A stretch of DNA of 64,000 bases from Paenibacillus sp. MAEPY2 (GCF_000499205.1 NZ_AWUK01000032.1:1-64000); one strand, 5' to 3'; shown: positions 25,807 to 36,048, counted from the first letter of the stretch. Numbers and translations are program-made. The notes: a model not told the origin generated them from the sequence alone.

Positions 25807-28035
25807 CTAGCGTTGTGCGGCTGTAATTGAAGAGTCGAGCGAAAAAATGCCGCTCAGCTGCTGGTTCATTTTATACGCCTCAATTCCTGCCAGGAGCACT
25901 ATGCCGATACCGTGGGTATCGTTCAGAATCCACCCCAGATCATCCCGGTAATAGAGTGCGGTAAAGGAATAACCGGAACCCCGGCATACACCGTACACAT
26001 TGCCTTTATAATCGATGGACAGACGGGTTATGCCTTCCCATCCTTTGCGCACCGCATCCAGATAGGCTTCTGGCTGCTCCAGCCAGCCTTCACGAATACC
26101 GCGGGCATAGGCGTAGATGAACATCGATGTGCAGGAGGTTTCCTCATACGAATCCGTGCGATTCAGCACCTGATGCCAGAGTCCATTTTCACCTTGCAGG
26201 ACCAGATATCCCTGACATAAATCCCGGTAGAAGCTCAGCAGTTCCGGCCGTTTGACGTGATCACTTGGCAGAATCGATAGCAGTTCGGTTAGCGAAAAGA
26301 GAACCCATCCATTTCCGCGCCCCCATGGAATGCCTGTCGCCCGCCCACGTACAAAATCATACACATGGGACATGATCTGTTGTTCGGGAATATAGAGATA
26401 TTTGCGGAACATGAGGAACTGGTTGATCGCATCATCCCAATAAGAAGTATCTCCCGTCAACTGACCGTAACGCATCAGGAATGGCGTGCTCATATACAGA
26501 TCATCGCACCACATCGTTTCCTGACGCATCTCGCCGCTGCCACGAACACGGTAAAAGGCCCCGTCCTCCAGACGTTCCTGTTCATCCGTGATGTAGTCTG
26601 CAATACGATCTGCGGTATCCCGGCCTCCACGAATGTCGCCTAGTTCCATTGCTGCGAGCAGCGTAGAGCCAAATGAACCGCAATCATCCAGACTGTCGAT
26701 GGCAGACAACTGATTATTGATTCCCGCGGCGCCGTACCCTTCCCGATCCCATAGACCGTAACGGTCAAACGACGTACTCAGGCCGATATGGTCCCGAACA
26801 TACTGAACATAGTCGTCGCGCCCCAACTCCTGTCCAATCTGCAGAAGGCCAAGCAGGGTAACACCAAGTGGATAATTCCATTTCCCGTAATGGGTATTTT
26901 CCAAATAGGGACGAACACTGGTTTCGGGAAGATCTACATGCCAGTACACGCCTTGGGCTCCATCATCAAATACGGTATCTGTTACCACGATGTCTTCGGG
27001 AGACGGTTCAGAGCCTGGCGAAAATAAACCTGTGTACAGCCACGCATCGGAACATCCTGCAACCGGATGAGGTGGTCTCAATCTCCAGCCACTTGAACCT
27101 GAAGTCTCTGCATTATCCAGCGTGAATCCCCAGGGAACAGCTGTAGCTTTCGTTTCGCCTTTGACTACGAGATCACAAGCACCATAACGACGAGGCAGCT
27201 CAACATGGAAATTTCCGGTAGCCCCAGCAGTGTACACTTCCCTGCCGTCCACATATAAAGTCAGTGCACCGTCATGCGTTCCTTGTAAAATTACTGGTGA
27301 CGATCCAGGCTGGATTACATCCAGCTTGGACCAAGCATAAGCCACCAGCGGCGGTTCTGTGTCGGAAGAATTTGCTGAATCTGATTTATTTATCGGATCT
27401 GCGGCATCTGTCAGAATTCTGTTAAAACAACCCGCTCCCAATTCCTCCTCTGTCCAGTCCCTGCGTGGGTACCAGGAGAGACCCGTTTCTGCTTCAGTCA
27501 TATCATCACGAGGGAGTATTGATAGAAGTTCATCGACTGGTTCGGAGTACAGCCAGCCCTCCTGACCTTGGCGATCGACGCCTGGCGTGAGGAAGTGAAG
27601 CGAAAAATTTTTAAATGAAGCCGTGCCGTAAATACCACCGAATCCCACCTCTGTTTTTACAAAACAAAGCAGCACATCGTTCCAGCCATATTTCACGGAG
27701 ATTGGAATCTGGGTTCTGCGCTCGGGAAATAACTCCTGCAACAGCTCGGATTTGAAGATTTCTTCTCCGTTCACGTAGACCGTCACCGGACTATAACAGT
27801 TCAGTCCCGTACTTAATGTAGCCTCCTGCTGACTCCACAGCTTGCCCCACACGTACACATACTGTCCTGCACGAGCCTCTTTCCACTTGGCATCCAGATT
27901 CAGATCATACCGGTAATCCCCAAGCCTGCGAAAACCTCCCCGATGGTACGCCCGGAAAAAAAAGGAGTGTTTCGGATGATCCCCAATATATCGCTGGGCC
28001 ACCGTGGTCAAAATATCCGGAATTGAATCATACAC
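25807..28035 (-). CDS. glycoside hydrolase family 88/105 (unsaturated rhamnogalacturonyl hydrolase type)
   Basis: At least 742 residues. N-terminal beta-sandwich-like domains (sugar or carbohydrate binding) precede a C-terminal alpha/alpha-barrel with GH105 marks: KWNYPLGVTLLGLLQIG, MWCDDLYMSTPFL with the likely catalytic Asp, IPWGRGNGWVLFSL and ETSCTSMFIYAYARGI. GH105 enzymes such as YteR remove the unsaturated galacturonate left by rhamnogalacturonan lyases. No signal peptide, so it acts on imported oligosaccharides. The GTG at 28035 has no ribosome-binding site. The site GGAAGGGAG lies right after the upstream stop, followed in frame by non-standard codons (CTG 28083, ATC 28077, ATT 28074), so the true N-terminus is probably ~13-16 residues longer. 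Confidence 0.87.
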   Translation of the reverse strand: MYDSIPDILTTVAQRYIGDHPKHSFFFRAYHRGGFRRLGDYRYDLNLDAKWKEARAGQYVYVWGKLWSQQEATLSTGLNCYSPVTVYVNGEEIFKSELLQELFPERRTQIPISVKYGWNDVLLCFVKTEVGFGGIYGTASFKNFSLHFLTPGVDRQGQEGWLYSEPVDELLSILPRDDMTEAETGLSWYPRRDWTEEELGAGCFNRILTDAADPINKSDSANSSDTEPPLVAYAWSKLDVIQPGSSPVILQGTHDGALTLYVDGREVYTAGATGNFHVELPRRYGACDLVVKGETKATAVPWGFTLDNAETSGSSGWRLRPPHPVAGCSDAWLYTGLFSPGSEPSPEDIVVTDTVFDDGAQGVYWHVDLPETSVRPYLENTHYGKWNYPLGVTLLGLLQIGQELGRDDYVQYVRDHIGLSTSFDRYGLWDREGYGAAGINNQLSAIDSLDDCGSFGSTLLAAMELGDIRGGRDTADRIADYITDEQERLEDGAFYRVRGSGEMRQETMWCDDLYMSTPFLMRYGQLTGDTSYWDDAINQFLMFRKYLYIPEQQIMSHVYDFVRGRATGIPWGRGNGWVLFSLTELLSILPSDHVKRPELLSFYRDLCQGYLVLQGENGLWHQVLNRTDSYEETSCTSMFIYAYARGIREGWLEQPEAYLDAVRKGWEGITRLSIDYKGNVYGVCRGSGYSFTALYYRDDLGWILNDTHGIGIVLLAGIEAYKMNQQLSGIFSLDSSITAAQR

Positions 28036-28091
28036 CTTGCCTGCAATCGCCTCGTTCTCATGAAAATAACGAATGATCGTCAGCTCCCTTC

Positions 28092-28913
28092 CTATACCTT
28101 GATTCGTTCGGTTAGTCGCAATGTCTCTCCAGCCTTCACTTCAACCACCTGCTGATCCACCGTTAACCAGACGGAGATGGCCGATGGATTATGAATGATG
28201 GACCGATCTGCTGAACATTCCAGACGTTTGACTGCTCTCCAGTAACCCATCACTTCAATGTTCGTTGCGTACCAGATGTCCTCCCGGCCGCCAATGTGCT
28301 CAGCAAACTGTTCGATAATCTCCCAGTTGTCGTTATCATTGAATTCGTAGCTGTGGCCCCATACATATAACAAGAGTGGCGTACCTGTCTTCGTATGCTG
28401 GATATAACGTTCAGCATGAGCCGCCAAATCATGGTTATGGTGGCAGGTTGGATGCCATTCGAGCGGTCGCTCAGGCAGTGTGTACCTGCCATGGGATTCA
28501 ACCGTACGTGCATAATCGATACCAAGCCACTCCAGCTTGGTGCTAAGTGAACGGTCATAGCCCCCATTCGGGTAGGCCATACCTCGTACCGGATAACCGA
28601 CAAGCTGCTCCAGCGCTCTCCGATCCTCCATAATCTCTTCGGTCAGCAGCTCATCCGGAACGTAAGGCAATGTAGGATGGGTGACCGTATGTACAGCCAC
28701 TTCATGCCCGGCATACAATTCCGCTACTTCTGCCGTCTCGATCCGACCAGGCTTGCCCAGCGTACCGGAGTTCAGATTGAATGTGCCCCTCAGCCCATGT
28801 CGATTGAAAAGTTCCACCAGTCTGCGGTCATGTATCACCCCGTCGTCATAACTGAACGTCAAGGCTTTCATCACGCCACCCGGATACCGGTCGAATTGAA
28901 TGCGATGTCCCAT
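28092..28913 (-). CDS. polysaccharide deacetylase family protein
   Basis: 273 residues. A NodB-homology (CE4) fold: motif 1 ALTFSYDDGVIHDR, motif 2 HTVTHP (HxxxH metal ligands), motif 3 RGMAYPNGGYD. The C-terminal ~60 residues form an extra strand-rich domain. No signal peptide, so it would deacetylate an imported acetylated pectin fragment, or another small acetylated sugar, in the cytoplasm. GGAGGAGGA lies before the ATG at 28913. It sits between the GH106-like and GH105 genes with a ~100-base gap upstream and is part of the same locus. No ribosome-binding-site ambiguity. Confidence 0.88.
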   Translation of the reverse strand: MGHRIQFDRYPGGVMKALTFSYDDGVIHDRRLVELFNRHGLRGTFNLNSGTLGKPGRIETAEVAELYAGHEVAVHTVTHPTLPYVPDELLTEEIMEDRRALEQLVGYPVRGMAYPNGGYDRSLSTKLEWLGIDYARTVESHGRYTLPERPLEWHPTCHHNHDLAAHAERYIQHTKTGTPLLLYVWGHSYEFNDNDNWEIIEQFAEHIGGREDIWYATNIEVMGYWRAVKRLECSADRSIIHNPSAISVWLTVDQQVVEVKAGETLRLTERIKV

Positions 28914-29016
28914 CTTGTTCCTCCTCCTCTTGAGTAGCCAGAATCTCCAGATGAGAAAATGGTAGAGCGTAATCCCGACATACCCTTTTCTCTCGTAATG
29001 TTAATTTTTCAGCGGA

Positions 29017-32000
29017 TCACTGACCCGCTTCACGCAAGCTATGACTGGCTGAGTCAAAATACGTACCTTCCAGCAATCCAATCAATGTATTGGTAACACG
29101 AACTTCAATATCGTTATCCCCTGCTCGAAGCCAGGAGGGTTCTCCCGTCCAGCGATATGGAGACCAGCATCGAACGCCCAGACTATGACCATTCACCCGT
29201 ACCTCTACCACATCCTGTACCCGCCAGTCGATGAATTCCAGGTCGAATGATGCCCTCTCTTCAGCAGGCTCATCCAGCCAAAAGTTACGTTTATAACTCA
29301 TCTCTCCTGCAAAGTAGGGATAAAGCGGTTGGGGTTCTGGTTGAATCCGAATCGCTGTATCCGGTTCAGGAACAAGAGAGATCATCCCCTCATGATGGAA
29401 TTCCACACCAAATCTCCCTTGCAGATACAGCGGATCAACGATACCTTCTTTATCCCTCGTGACCTGTACAGTAACGGTCATTTCATTCAAACCACTTTGT
29501 AACAACTCTGTTATATCGATGCCAATATTATGGTGATCGGTAATTTCAATCGACTCGAATTGATCCAGTCCAATCTGTAGTCCGTTGATTTCTATGCTCC
29601 ATTCACCCGCTATAGCCGCCCTGTCCATGAATAACAGACATTCTGTCAATGCCGTCCTCAGCTCAAATGAAGTCGTATATTTGCACTGGATTGGATAGGC
29701 AACGGATGCTTTCTTTGGTGTGCCAAATACCTGATTAAACTGGAGCGGCAGATGATGTTGCTCCGATAATTCTGCCGCCTGGTCAATAAAAGGTTTGACT
29801 GCAACAGGATTACGTTCAAAAATTACACCGTTGTCATTGGAAGCCGTTAGGTTGAACTGTCCCATTCGAAGTGTGTTGCATTGCACCGTTTCCAGTCGCC
29901 ATGGTCCCTCCGAAGGAAGCTGAATGGTATAGGGTGCGTTTTCAGTCTCAGTAACTAAACGGCCCGCGCCAGACTTCATCCCTGTTTGGTTCAGAGCAAA
30001 AGGATCCCCCTCAGATGCTTTTTGGGCATGTTGTAAAGTGAGCTTCACAGCATGGGCTTCATAGGGAGCAAGCTTTAGCGTAATGCACCACTCCCCACCA
30101 CTGCTGGTATATGGTAATGGATCAAACTGCCCCGTCTCCAGATCGAGCCGTTCAGCCAGCAGACGTGTACCCGCCGATAGATCCACACTCGACCATAACC
30201 GCTTGGCTACTATTTTCAACTGCCCATCAAGGTGTTGACCCTCCTGGTTGGACAAAAAGATCATAAATTCTCCGTCCGATAATTGACGGGTCTGCATAAG
30301 CAGCGACGCACTTTCTTCTTCCATGATCCAACAGATCGGTTCGGGCAGTACCTGATCCAGCAGCAGGGAGATCAATTCCAAGGAGAAGTCATCCCCGCGA
30401 CCTGTTCCCGCAGGTAGAAAATAGGCATTTCCCTGCCCCCGTCGCCACATGGATTCTCCGCTGTCGTGATCTGTTTCTTCCGTATTGCCCCAATATGCCT
30501 CGTGCGGCTGGTTGCCTGCACCAAAGAACTGAGCGGCCTCATCTCCCACAGGGCTCTTCGGCTGGATGGCTACATGTGGTGGCATGCCTACGGAAATGAC
30601 CGTTCCTCCCTGTTCCACGAACTGTTTCACCTGCTGCCAGGCTGCTGCCTCCAGGTTCAGCATCGGTGGAAGAATCAGTACCTCGTAACGTGCAACGCCA
30701 ATCTGAATTGTGCCATCGGCCAGCACGGCTTCGGCCAACAGCTCAGGGTCCAGATGGTCATAGTCACGTCTGTTTTCGAGCAGGTGAGAACTGATGCGCA
30801 TCCAGTCGTTCGTGAGACGATCCAGCTTGGTCCGTTCTACTTCGTCCTCTCCACCATATTCAAATCCGTGTAACGGATTACCCATCAGGCTCCAGAACGT
30901 AGTCGTTGGATCAAGCACAGCAATTCGGATATCCGCTGTTCCGGTGCTCATCAAATAGCTTAAACGTCCCGTGTAATCTCCCAACTGTCGGAAATGACGC
31001 CAATACGGGTTCTGTATGAACTGGGATGGTGGCGCATCATGCTTGGCAAGTCCGCCAATCGTATAGAAAAAGGCATGGAAGTTAAAAAAGTTTGTGCCCA
31101 TGGCTGCCATCCGATCAATCATCCACTTGGCATCCTGCAACGTCATCGACCAGCCTACACTGTGAAAACACTCCATCAGATTACGGTTACGTCCCAGCTG
31201 TCGGGCAAGCGAGCTGACCATCTTCGGATTGTCGCGCATTTTTTTGCCATACCGTTCCAGAATCCAGGATAAGGGGCGTCCGATTTTCTCATGCGCCGAG
31301 TCTCCCCCTGGCATGTGGCTGAACAACTGCGTGGTCATCCGAACCCCGGGCACTTCTGCCGCATATTGAATCCCGGCCTTTTCGCACCAGTCATGTACCT
31401 GCTTGTGGTACGACTCCCTGAGCAGCAGATGCAGCGACTGGTAATAGTCATACCGGATACGTTCTGCATCTGGAACATCGCCATGTAGCAAAGCGGGCAG
31501 GGACTCAATCAGACTGTAACCGCAGCGTTCACTAAAATACCGGGGAAGCTGTGGAGACCACGGGATACGCCCAAGCGGCGCGATTTCATCGGAGAACATG
31601 CCTTTGATTACGCTTTCAAATTGTTCTCCAACTGCCTCCCTATATCGATCATGGGTCAGTTCAATAAAACGGCTCATCGCTGCCTTGTGACACGGGTCAA
31701 CAAAGTTGCCGTAATATTTGAAATCATCCAATTCTTCTTCCTGAAATATAATCACGTCCCATTCCCCAGCGGGAGCTTCCCACAATAGTCGAAAAGCCGT
31801 TCGATATGTAAAAAACCGCTTGCGATTATACGACGTGAGTCCTGTCTCCTGATATACCTGCTCCATCTGAATATTGCCGATATTGCTGCGCAAATCAATG
31901 GATTCATGCCACACTCGTTTGCCGTGCGCATCCTTGGGTATTGCCTTTGCGACTAGAACTCTTCCCCATGGCAATTCATGCTCCACAGCTTCTCCTCCAG

Positions 32001-32352
32001 GAACATGGAATTGATGATGTACAAGCTGGCGCTGCTTCGCCTCGGGAAAATCAAGTGTCACTTCACCGCCGGCCATTCCGCTTGGATAAGGGTACTCGTC
32101 ATATAACCAGACCTGCATGCCGCAGGCAGCCGCCGCTTCCACCGCAATTCGTACCTTGTCAAACCACGCTTCAGACAGATAGGGAATCTCCAGCCCCTGA
32201 CGTGGACAGATGAAAAAACCGCCTACGCCCTGTGCAGACATTTCGGCGATTTGCCGTTTGATTTGCCCTTCTTGCATATCCCCATTCCAAAACCAAAAGG
32301 GATGAACCCGGTATTGCACTTCAGGATTTTCAAATGCATCCTCGTTCCACAT
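29017..32352 (-). CDS. large glycosyl hydrolase, GH106-like (alpha-L-rhamnosidase type)
   Basis: 1111 residues from the ATG at 32352, which has GGGAGGAA five bases upstream; the frame is open to 32376. N-terminal barrel features RVHPFWFWNGDM and GVGGFFICPRQGLE followed by WLYDEYPYPSGMAGG are characteristic of the rhamnosidase-type proteins annotated as GH106 or as glycosyl hydrolase. The C-terminal ~350 residues are beta-sandwich domains that end in sugar-binding-like folds (EVRVNGHSLGVRCWSPYRW). No signal peptide. It fits a role in removing rhamnose from rhamnogalacturonan oligomers taken up by the neighbouring ABC transporter. Family number is by resemblance, so confidence in exact specificity is moderate. 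Confidence 0.78.
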   Translation of the reverse strand: MWNEDAFENPEVQYRVHPFWFWNGDMQEGQIKRQIAEMSAQGVGGFFICPRQGLEIPYLSEAWFDKVRIAVEAAAACGMQVWLYDEYPYPSGMAGGEVTLDFPEAKQRQLVHHQFHVPGGEAVEHELPWGRVLVAKAIPKDAHGKRVWHESIDLRSNIGNIQMEQVYQETGLTSYNRKRFFTYRTAFRLLWEAPAGEWDVIIFQEEELDDFKYYGNFVDPCHKAAMSRFIELTHDRYREAVGEQFESVIKGMFSDEIAPLGRIPWSPQLPRYFSERCGYSLIESLPALLHGDVPDAERIRYDYYQSLHLLLRESYHKQVHDWCEKAGIQYAAEVPGVRMTTQLFSHMPGGDSAHEKIGRPLSWILERYGKKMRDNPKMVSSLARQLGRNRNLMECFHSVGWSMTLQDAKWMIDRMAAMGTNFFNFHAFFYTIGGLAKHDAPPSQFIQNPYWRHFRQLGDYTGRLSYLMSTGTADIRIAVLDPTTTFWSLMGNPLHGFEYGGEDEVERTKLDRLTNDWMRISSHLLENRRDYDHLDPELLAEAVLADGTIQIGVARYEVLILPPMLNLEAAAWQQVKQFVEQGGTVISVGMPPHVAIQPKSPVGDEAAQFFGAGNQPHEAYWGNTEETDHDSGESMWRRGQGNAYFLPAGTGRGDDFSLELISLLLDQVLPEPICWIMEEESASLLMQTRQLSDGEFMIFLSNQEGQHLDGQLKIVAKRLWSSVDLSAGTRLLAERLDLETGQFDPLPYTSSGGEWCITLKLAPYEAHAVKLTLQHAQKASEGDPFALNQTGMKSGAGRLVTETENAPYTIQLPSEGPWRLETVQCNTLRMGQFNLTASNDNGVIFERNPVAVKPFIDQAAELSEQHHLPLQFNQVFGTPKKASVAYPIQCKYTTSFELRTALTECLLFMDRAAIAGEWSIEINGLQIGLDQFESIEITDHHNIGIDITELLQSGLNEMTVTVQVTRDKEGIVDPLYLQGRFGVEFHHEGMISLVPEPDTAIRIQPEPQPLYPYFAGEMSYKRNFWLDEPAEERASFDLEFIDWRVQDVVEVRVNGHSLGVRCWSPYRWTGEPSWLRAGDNDIEVRVTNTLIGLLEGTYFDSASHSLREAGQ

Positions 32353-32529
32353 GTCGCTTCCTCCCTGTATGTTCAAGAGTGGCTATTCGTCTACCAATAC
32401 CGTTCATTTAAGTTCAAATCAGTTTGTTTTGCATTGATTATACATCAAAATCCAAAGACTGGAAGCCATATTTCACAAAAAGAGATGAAGCTGGTTTTCA
32501 GATGGCCTGAGCAATGCATATACGGAAAT

Positions 32530-32570
32530 GCCCGGCTGCCGCCCTTACACTGCGAGCAAGGCTGCCGGGC
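32530..32570. promoter_or_regulatory. intercistronic hairpin behind the solute-binding protein gene
   Basis: GCCCGGCTGCC (32530-32540) and GGCTGCCGGGC (32560-32570) form an 11-bp stem with one mismatch and no T-run, 15 bases after the lipoprotein stop. Such hairpins often protect the binding-protein message and lower expression of genes behind it. Confidence 0.7.
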
Positions 32571-32584
32571 TCTGGAACATCAAT

Positions 32585-34090
32585 CTACTTCAGTGCAGCG
32601 TACAGCTCATTCACTTCTTTGACATAGTCATCACCACCACTGCTTTTCCACAGTGCTACGGCATCCTGGAAGCCTTTTTCATCAATTTGCCCTACGATGA
32701 ATTTGATACGCGCATCATTAATGATGTTATCCAGCTGTGGTCCTTTCTGGGCATACACGTCAGAGATCAGCGGTTCGCCAGGATTGGCTATGACGATCTC
32801 CTCATTGGCTTTCTGCACCTGTGCAACCTTTTGGCGAACAGGTGTCTGCTGCACACGCAGCGTTTTGTCCTCTGGAATAAACATCAGGATCTGGTTAAGA
32901 CCCTGTACGTCTCGCAGCGCCAGTTTATCGGTCGTAGGAATGATGTAATCCTCTTTTTTCTCATACTGCTTACCTTCCAGACCGTTCCCCAACAGCGCCT
33001 GAAGCTCAGGTTCATTCAACTGATCCAGGAAACTCAGCACCTTTTTCAGGTCTTCTTCCGTTTTGACACTGCTTTTGGAAATGGCAATCATACCGGAATA
33101 ACCGGATGTTGGCATGTCACGAAGGCCCTTTGGACCTTCCATTGCTTGAAGCACATCCACGTGTCCAGTTGCTGCCGGATCCTTCTCCAAAATTTTCTGA
33201 TCCATGCGCTGTGCGTTATCTGCCACATCCACCATCACGCCTGCTTGCCCGTTCACAAAAGGATCGGACAACTTGGTTGCATCCATCACGGCAAAGTCCT
33301 TGTTAACCAGACCCTCGCTATAGATTTGACGGAAAAATTTCAGCGCTTCCATATACTCCGGTGTCTCATGCGCCGGTATCAAACCTCCGTTTCCATCTTC
33401 GCCCCATTTGTTGGGTGCACCGAACCAGATCTGCATATTATCCCATGGACCTGTGAATTTGCTCGCCACCAGACCGTAAGTGTCATCCTTACCGTTGCCG
33501 TCCGGATCATCCTTCGTGAACGCTTTCAATACATTGTAGAACTCGTCAATGGTCTTTGGCTCTTCCAGGCCAAGCTTCTCCAGCCAATCCTTGCGGATCG
33601 TGACACCGTTACGTCCAAGGGCACGTGCGCGGTAGATGCCATAGGTTTTGCCATCGATGGAAGCATTGTTGGTGATAATTTCATTCATCTTGCTCAGGTT
33701 CGGGTAGTCTTTCAGATAAGGCCCAAGCTCCCAGAACGCTCCGGTACGAGCCGCATTAATGAAACTCGGAGATTTGCCAAGCACAACCATAACATCGGGC
33801 AGCTTGCCCGAAGCCAGCGTAATATTAAATTTGTCTTCATAGGAGCTGCTCGGTACCCATTGCAGATTCACATCCAGCTTGGTCAATTCCTCAAGCTTCT
33901 GAATCACAGGGCTGTTATCTGGCGGATTCTCCGCTTCAAAGTTCGGAAGCATGATCGTAATCTGATCCGTGCCCCCCGCAGCGGTTCCAGAACCTGCTTT
34001 CTCTGTGGAGCAAGCCCCCAGAACCGTACTCAGTACTAATAATGCAGAGAGTAGTAATGCACCTTTTTTGAATCCCGTCTTTTGTCCCAT
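32585..34090 (-). CDS. extracellular solute-binding lipoprotein of a sugar ABC transporter
   Basis: 501 residues. Signal sequence with lipobox (STVLGAC) near residue 27; a Ser/Gly/Thr-rich linker then a large two-lobed binding protein of the LplA/YtcQ type seen with oligosaccharide importers in Paenibacillus. Captures oligosaccharides outside the membrane and feeds the two permeases immediately upstream in the operon (gap 18 bases to 34109). The ATPase (MsmX-type) is not encoded here, as is usual in this group, where one shared ATPase serves many importers. Substrate is inferred from the flanking pectin enzymes. Its stop is followed by an intercistronic hairpin. Confidence 0.92.
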   Translation of the reverse strand: MGQKTGFKKGALLLSALLVLSTVLGACSTEKAGSGTAAGGTDQITIMLPNFEAENPPDNSPVIQKLEELTKLDVNLQWVPSSSYEDKFNITLASGKLPDVMVVLGKSPSFINAARTGAFWELGPYLKDYPNLSKMNEIITNNASIDGKTYGIYRARALGRNGVTIRKDWLEKLGLEEPKTIDEFYNVLKAFTKDDPDGNGKDDTYGLVASKFTGPWDNMQIWFGAPNKWGEDGNGGLIPAHETPEYMEALKFFRQIYSEGLVNKDFAVMDATKLSDPFVNGQAGVMVDVADNAQRMDQKILEKDPAATGHVDVLQAMEGPKGLRDMPTSGYSGMIAISKSSVKTEEDLKKVLSFLDQLNEPELQALLGNGLEGKQYEKKEDYIIPTTDKLALRDVQGLNQILMFIPEDKTLRVQQTPVRQKVAQVQKANEEIVIANPGEPLISDVYAQKGPQLDNIINDARIKFIVGQIDEKGFQDAVALWKSSGGDDYVKEVNELYAALK

Positions 34091-34108
34091 ACGTTCTCCC
34101 CCTTGGCT

Positions 34109-34996
34109 TTAGCCTTTGATTGAACCTAACATGACACCTTTGGCAAAATGTTTCTGCAAAAACGGATACACCAGCAAAATCGGAATGGTACCGACCACAA
34201 TCACCGCCATCTTAATGGACTGCTCCGGTGGCTGTACAAAGTTGGGGTCCATATTCGCCATATCGCCGACACTGGCCTGCGAGAGCAGAACGATCTGTCT
34301 CAGCATGACTTGCAATGGCCATTTGTCACTGTCGGAAATGTACAGGAGGGCCGAGAAAAAGTTATTCCAGTGCCCTACGGCGTAAAATAACGCAAACGTG
34401 GCAATCACCGGTTTGGATAATGGCAGAACAATGCGCCACAGCACCCCAAGATCCGAACAGCCGTCGATGCGGGCCGCTTCCTCCAGCCCGGGCGGCATTT
34501 GCTGAAAAAAGTTTTTGACAACAATTAAGTTAAAAGCGCTGATCGCGCCAGGAAGCATGAGGGCCCAATAGGAATCCAAAAGTCCAAGTCCACGAATGAC
34601 GAGATAGGTTGGAATCATCCCGCCACCGAACAGCATAGAGAAAATCACCATGTTCATCATGACATTACGCCCCCAAAAATCACTTCGGGACAGCGGGTAA
34701 GCCATCGTCAGCGTGAAGAAGAGATTGACCAATGTACCTGCAACCGTTACAAATATGGAAACCCCTATGCTGCGGAAGATGGTGGACGAGGAGAAAATAT
34801 ACTCATATGCACTGAATGAAAATACCTTCGGGATAAGAAAAAAACTGCGTTCGGTTATCTCGGCTTCGGTCGCGAATGAATTTCCTATAATATACAGGAA
34901 AGGAAGGACGGTTAATATGCCCAGAATCCCCAGCATGACGTAATTGAAAATATCGAATACTCTGCCGGCAGGGCTGTTGTATAGACGGCTGTTCAT
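34109..34996 (-). CDS. carbohydrate ABC transporter permease (LplC/YtcP type)
   Basis: 295 residues with six predicted membrane helices. Binding-protein-dependent transport permease with the cytoplasmic EAA loop (EEAARIDGCSDLGVLWRIVLP) that contacts the ATPase. Pairs with the permease upstream to import oligosaccharides. AAAGGAGGAAA lies before the ATG at 34996. The gene lies between permease B and the binding protein in one transcript. Order permease B, permease C, binding protein is the usual one for this CUT1-type subgroup. Confidence 0.93.
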   Translation of the reverse strand: MNSRLYNSPAGRVFDIFNYVMLGILGILTVLPFLYIIGNSFATEAEITERSFFLIPKVFSFSAYEYIFSSSTIFRSIGVSIFVTVAGTLVNLFFTLTMAYPLSRSDFWGRNVMMNMVIFSMLFGGGMIPTYLVIRGLGLLDSYWALMLPGAISAFNLIVVKNFFQQMPPGLEEAARIDGCSDLGVLWRIVLPLSKPVIATFALFYAVGHWNNFFSALLYISDSDKWPLQVMLRQIVLLSQASVGDMANMDPNFVQPPEQSIKMAVIVVGTIPILLVYPFLQKHFAKGVMLGSIKG

Positions 34997-35044
34997 GGGC
35001 GATTTCCTCCTTTATGAATGGATGGCAATGGATGGCAACACACC

Positions 35045-36028
35045 TTAATAGATTCCGGGATGACCGAATTTCTTGGCCAGTTTGTTACTGCCGAGCACCA
35101 GAATGATCCCGACCACAGACTTGAATAATCCGACAGCCGTACTGTAACTGAATGCACCTTGCGTAATCCCGACGGTGTATACATACGTATCAAAAACGTC
35201 TGCCACATCACGATTCAGCGAGTTGGTCATCAGATAGATCTGTTCGAAGCCGGTATCCAGGAAGTTCCCCAGTCTGAGAATGAGCAAGATCACAATGGTT
35301 GTGCGAATGGCTGGAAGCGTGATATGCCACATACGCCGCAATCGTCCTGCACCATCCACAATTGAAGCCTCATATTGCTCTGTATCGACACCTGCCAGTG
35401 CCGCCAGAAAGATAATCGTTCCCCAGCCCATCTCTTTCCACATCATCTGAACAATAATGAGCGGACGGAATGATCCCGGACTCGCCAATACATCGATCGG
35501 TTTGCCTGTGATCCAGGAGATCAGGTCATACAGTACCCCGCCTTGCGGAGTCAGGAATACATAAGTGATACTCGCGATAATAACCATGGATACAAAGTGA
35601 GGTACATAAACGAGCGTCTGAATGGTTCTTTTGAAGAAAGCGACCCTGATTTCATTTAACAATAACGCGATAATAATCGGCGCCGGGAAAAAGAATATAA
35701 GATCATATAAGGCAAGGACGAGTGTATTCCTCAGCAATCGGAAGAAGTCCGGATTGGAGAAGAAATTCGTAAAGTTCTCCATGCCCACCCATTGACTGTC
35801 GCGGATGCCTAGAAAAGGCTGATAATCCTGGAAGGCAATAACGATCCCCCACATGGGCAAGTATTTAAAGATGACAAAGTACAAAAATCCGGGAAGCACA
35901 AGCACGTACAGCCATTTATTTCGTTTGATCTGCCTCTTCCAGTTGGACTCCCGCTTCATCGGCAATGCGGCCATTTCCACTTGAGCTGCTGTAGCGCCAT
36001 TTCCATTCCAGTCCGTCTTCCCGCTCAT
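35045..36028 (-). CDS. carbohydrate ABC transporter permease (LplB type)
   Basis: 327 residues. A polar N-terminus of ~45 residues precedes six membrane helices; EAA loop EASIVDGAGRLRRMWHITLP. Partner of the permease at 34109-34996. The frame is open to 36106, but GGGGGGAG five bases before the ATG at 36028 fixes the start. A perfect cre (CcpA site) lies 21-34 bases upstream of the ATG, behind a weak -35/-10 pair (TTGCCG at 36101-36106, TATAGT at 36080-36085, spacer 15). First gene of the transporter-enzyme operon; activated presumably by the AraC-type regulator encoded upstream. Confidence 0.93.
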   Translation of the reverse strand: MSGKTDWNGNGATAAQVEMAALPMKRESNWKRQIKRNKWLYVLVLPGFLYFVIFKYLPMWGIVIAFQDYQPFLGIRDSQWVGMENFTNFFSNPDFFRLLRNTLVLALYDLIFFFPAPIIIALLLNEIRVAFFKRTIQTLVYVPHFVSMVIIASITYVFLTPQGGVLYDLISWITGKPIDVLASPGSFRPLIIVQMMWKEMGWGTIIFLAALAGVDTEQYEASIVDGAGRLRRMWHITLPAIRTTIVILLILRLGNFLDTGFEQIYLMTNSLNRDVADVFDTYVYTVGITQGAFSYSTAVGLFKSVVGIILVLGSNKLAKKFGHPGIY

Positions 36029-36048
36029 AATGTCTCCCCCCTTATTTA

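Noticed and set aside
32528-34039. Long + strand open frame opposite the solute-binding protein gene
   Set aside because: It mirrors the codon pattern of the real gene on the other strand; no family features and no ribosome-binding site.
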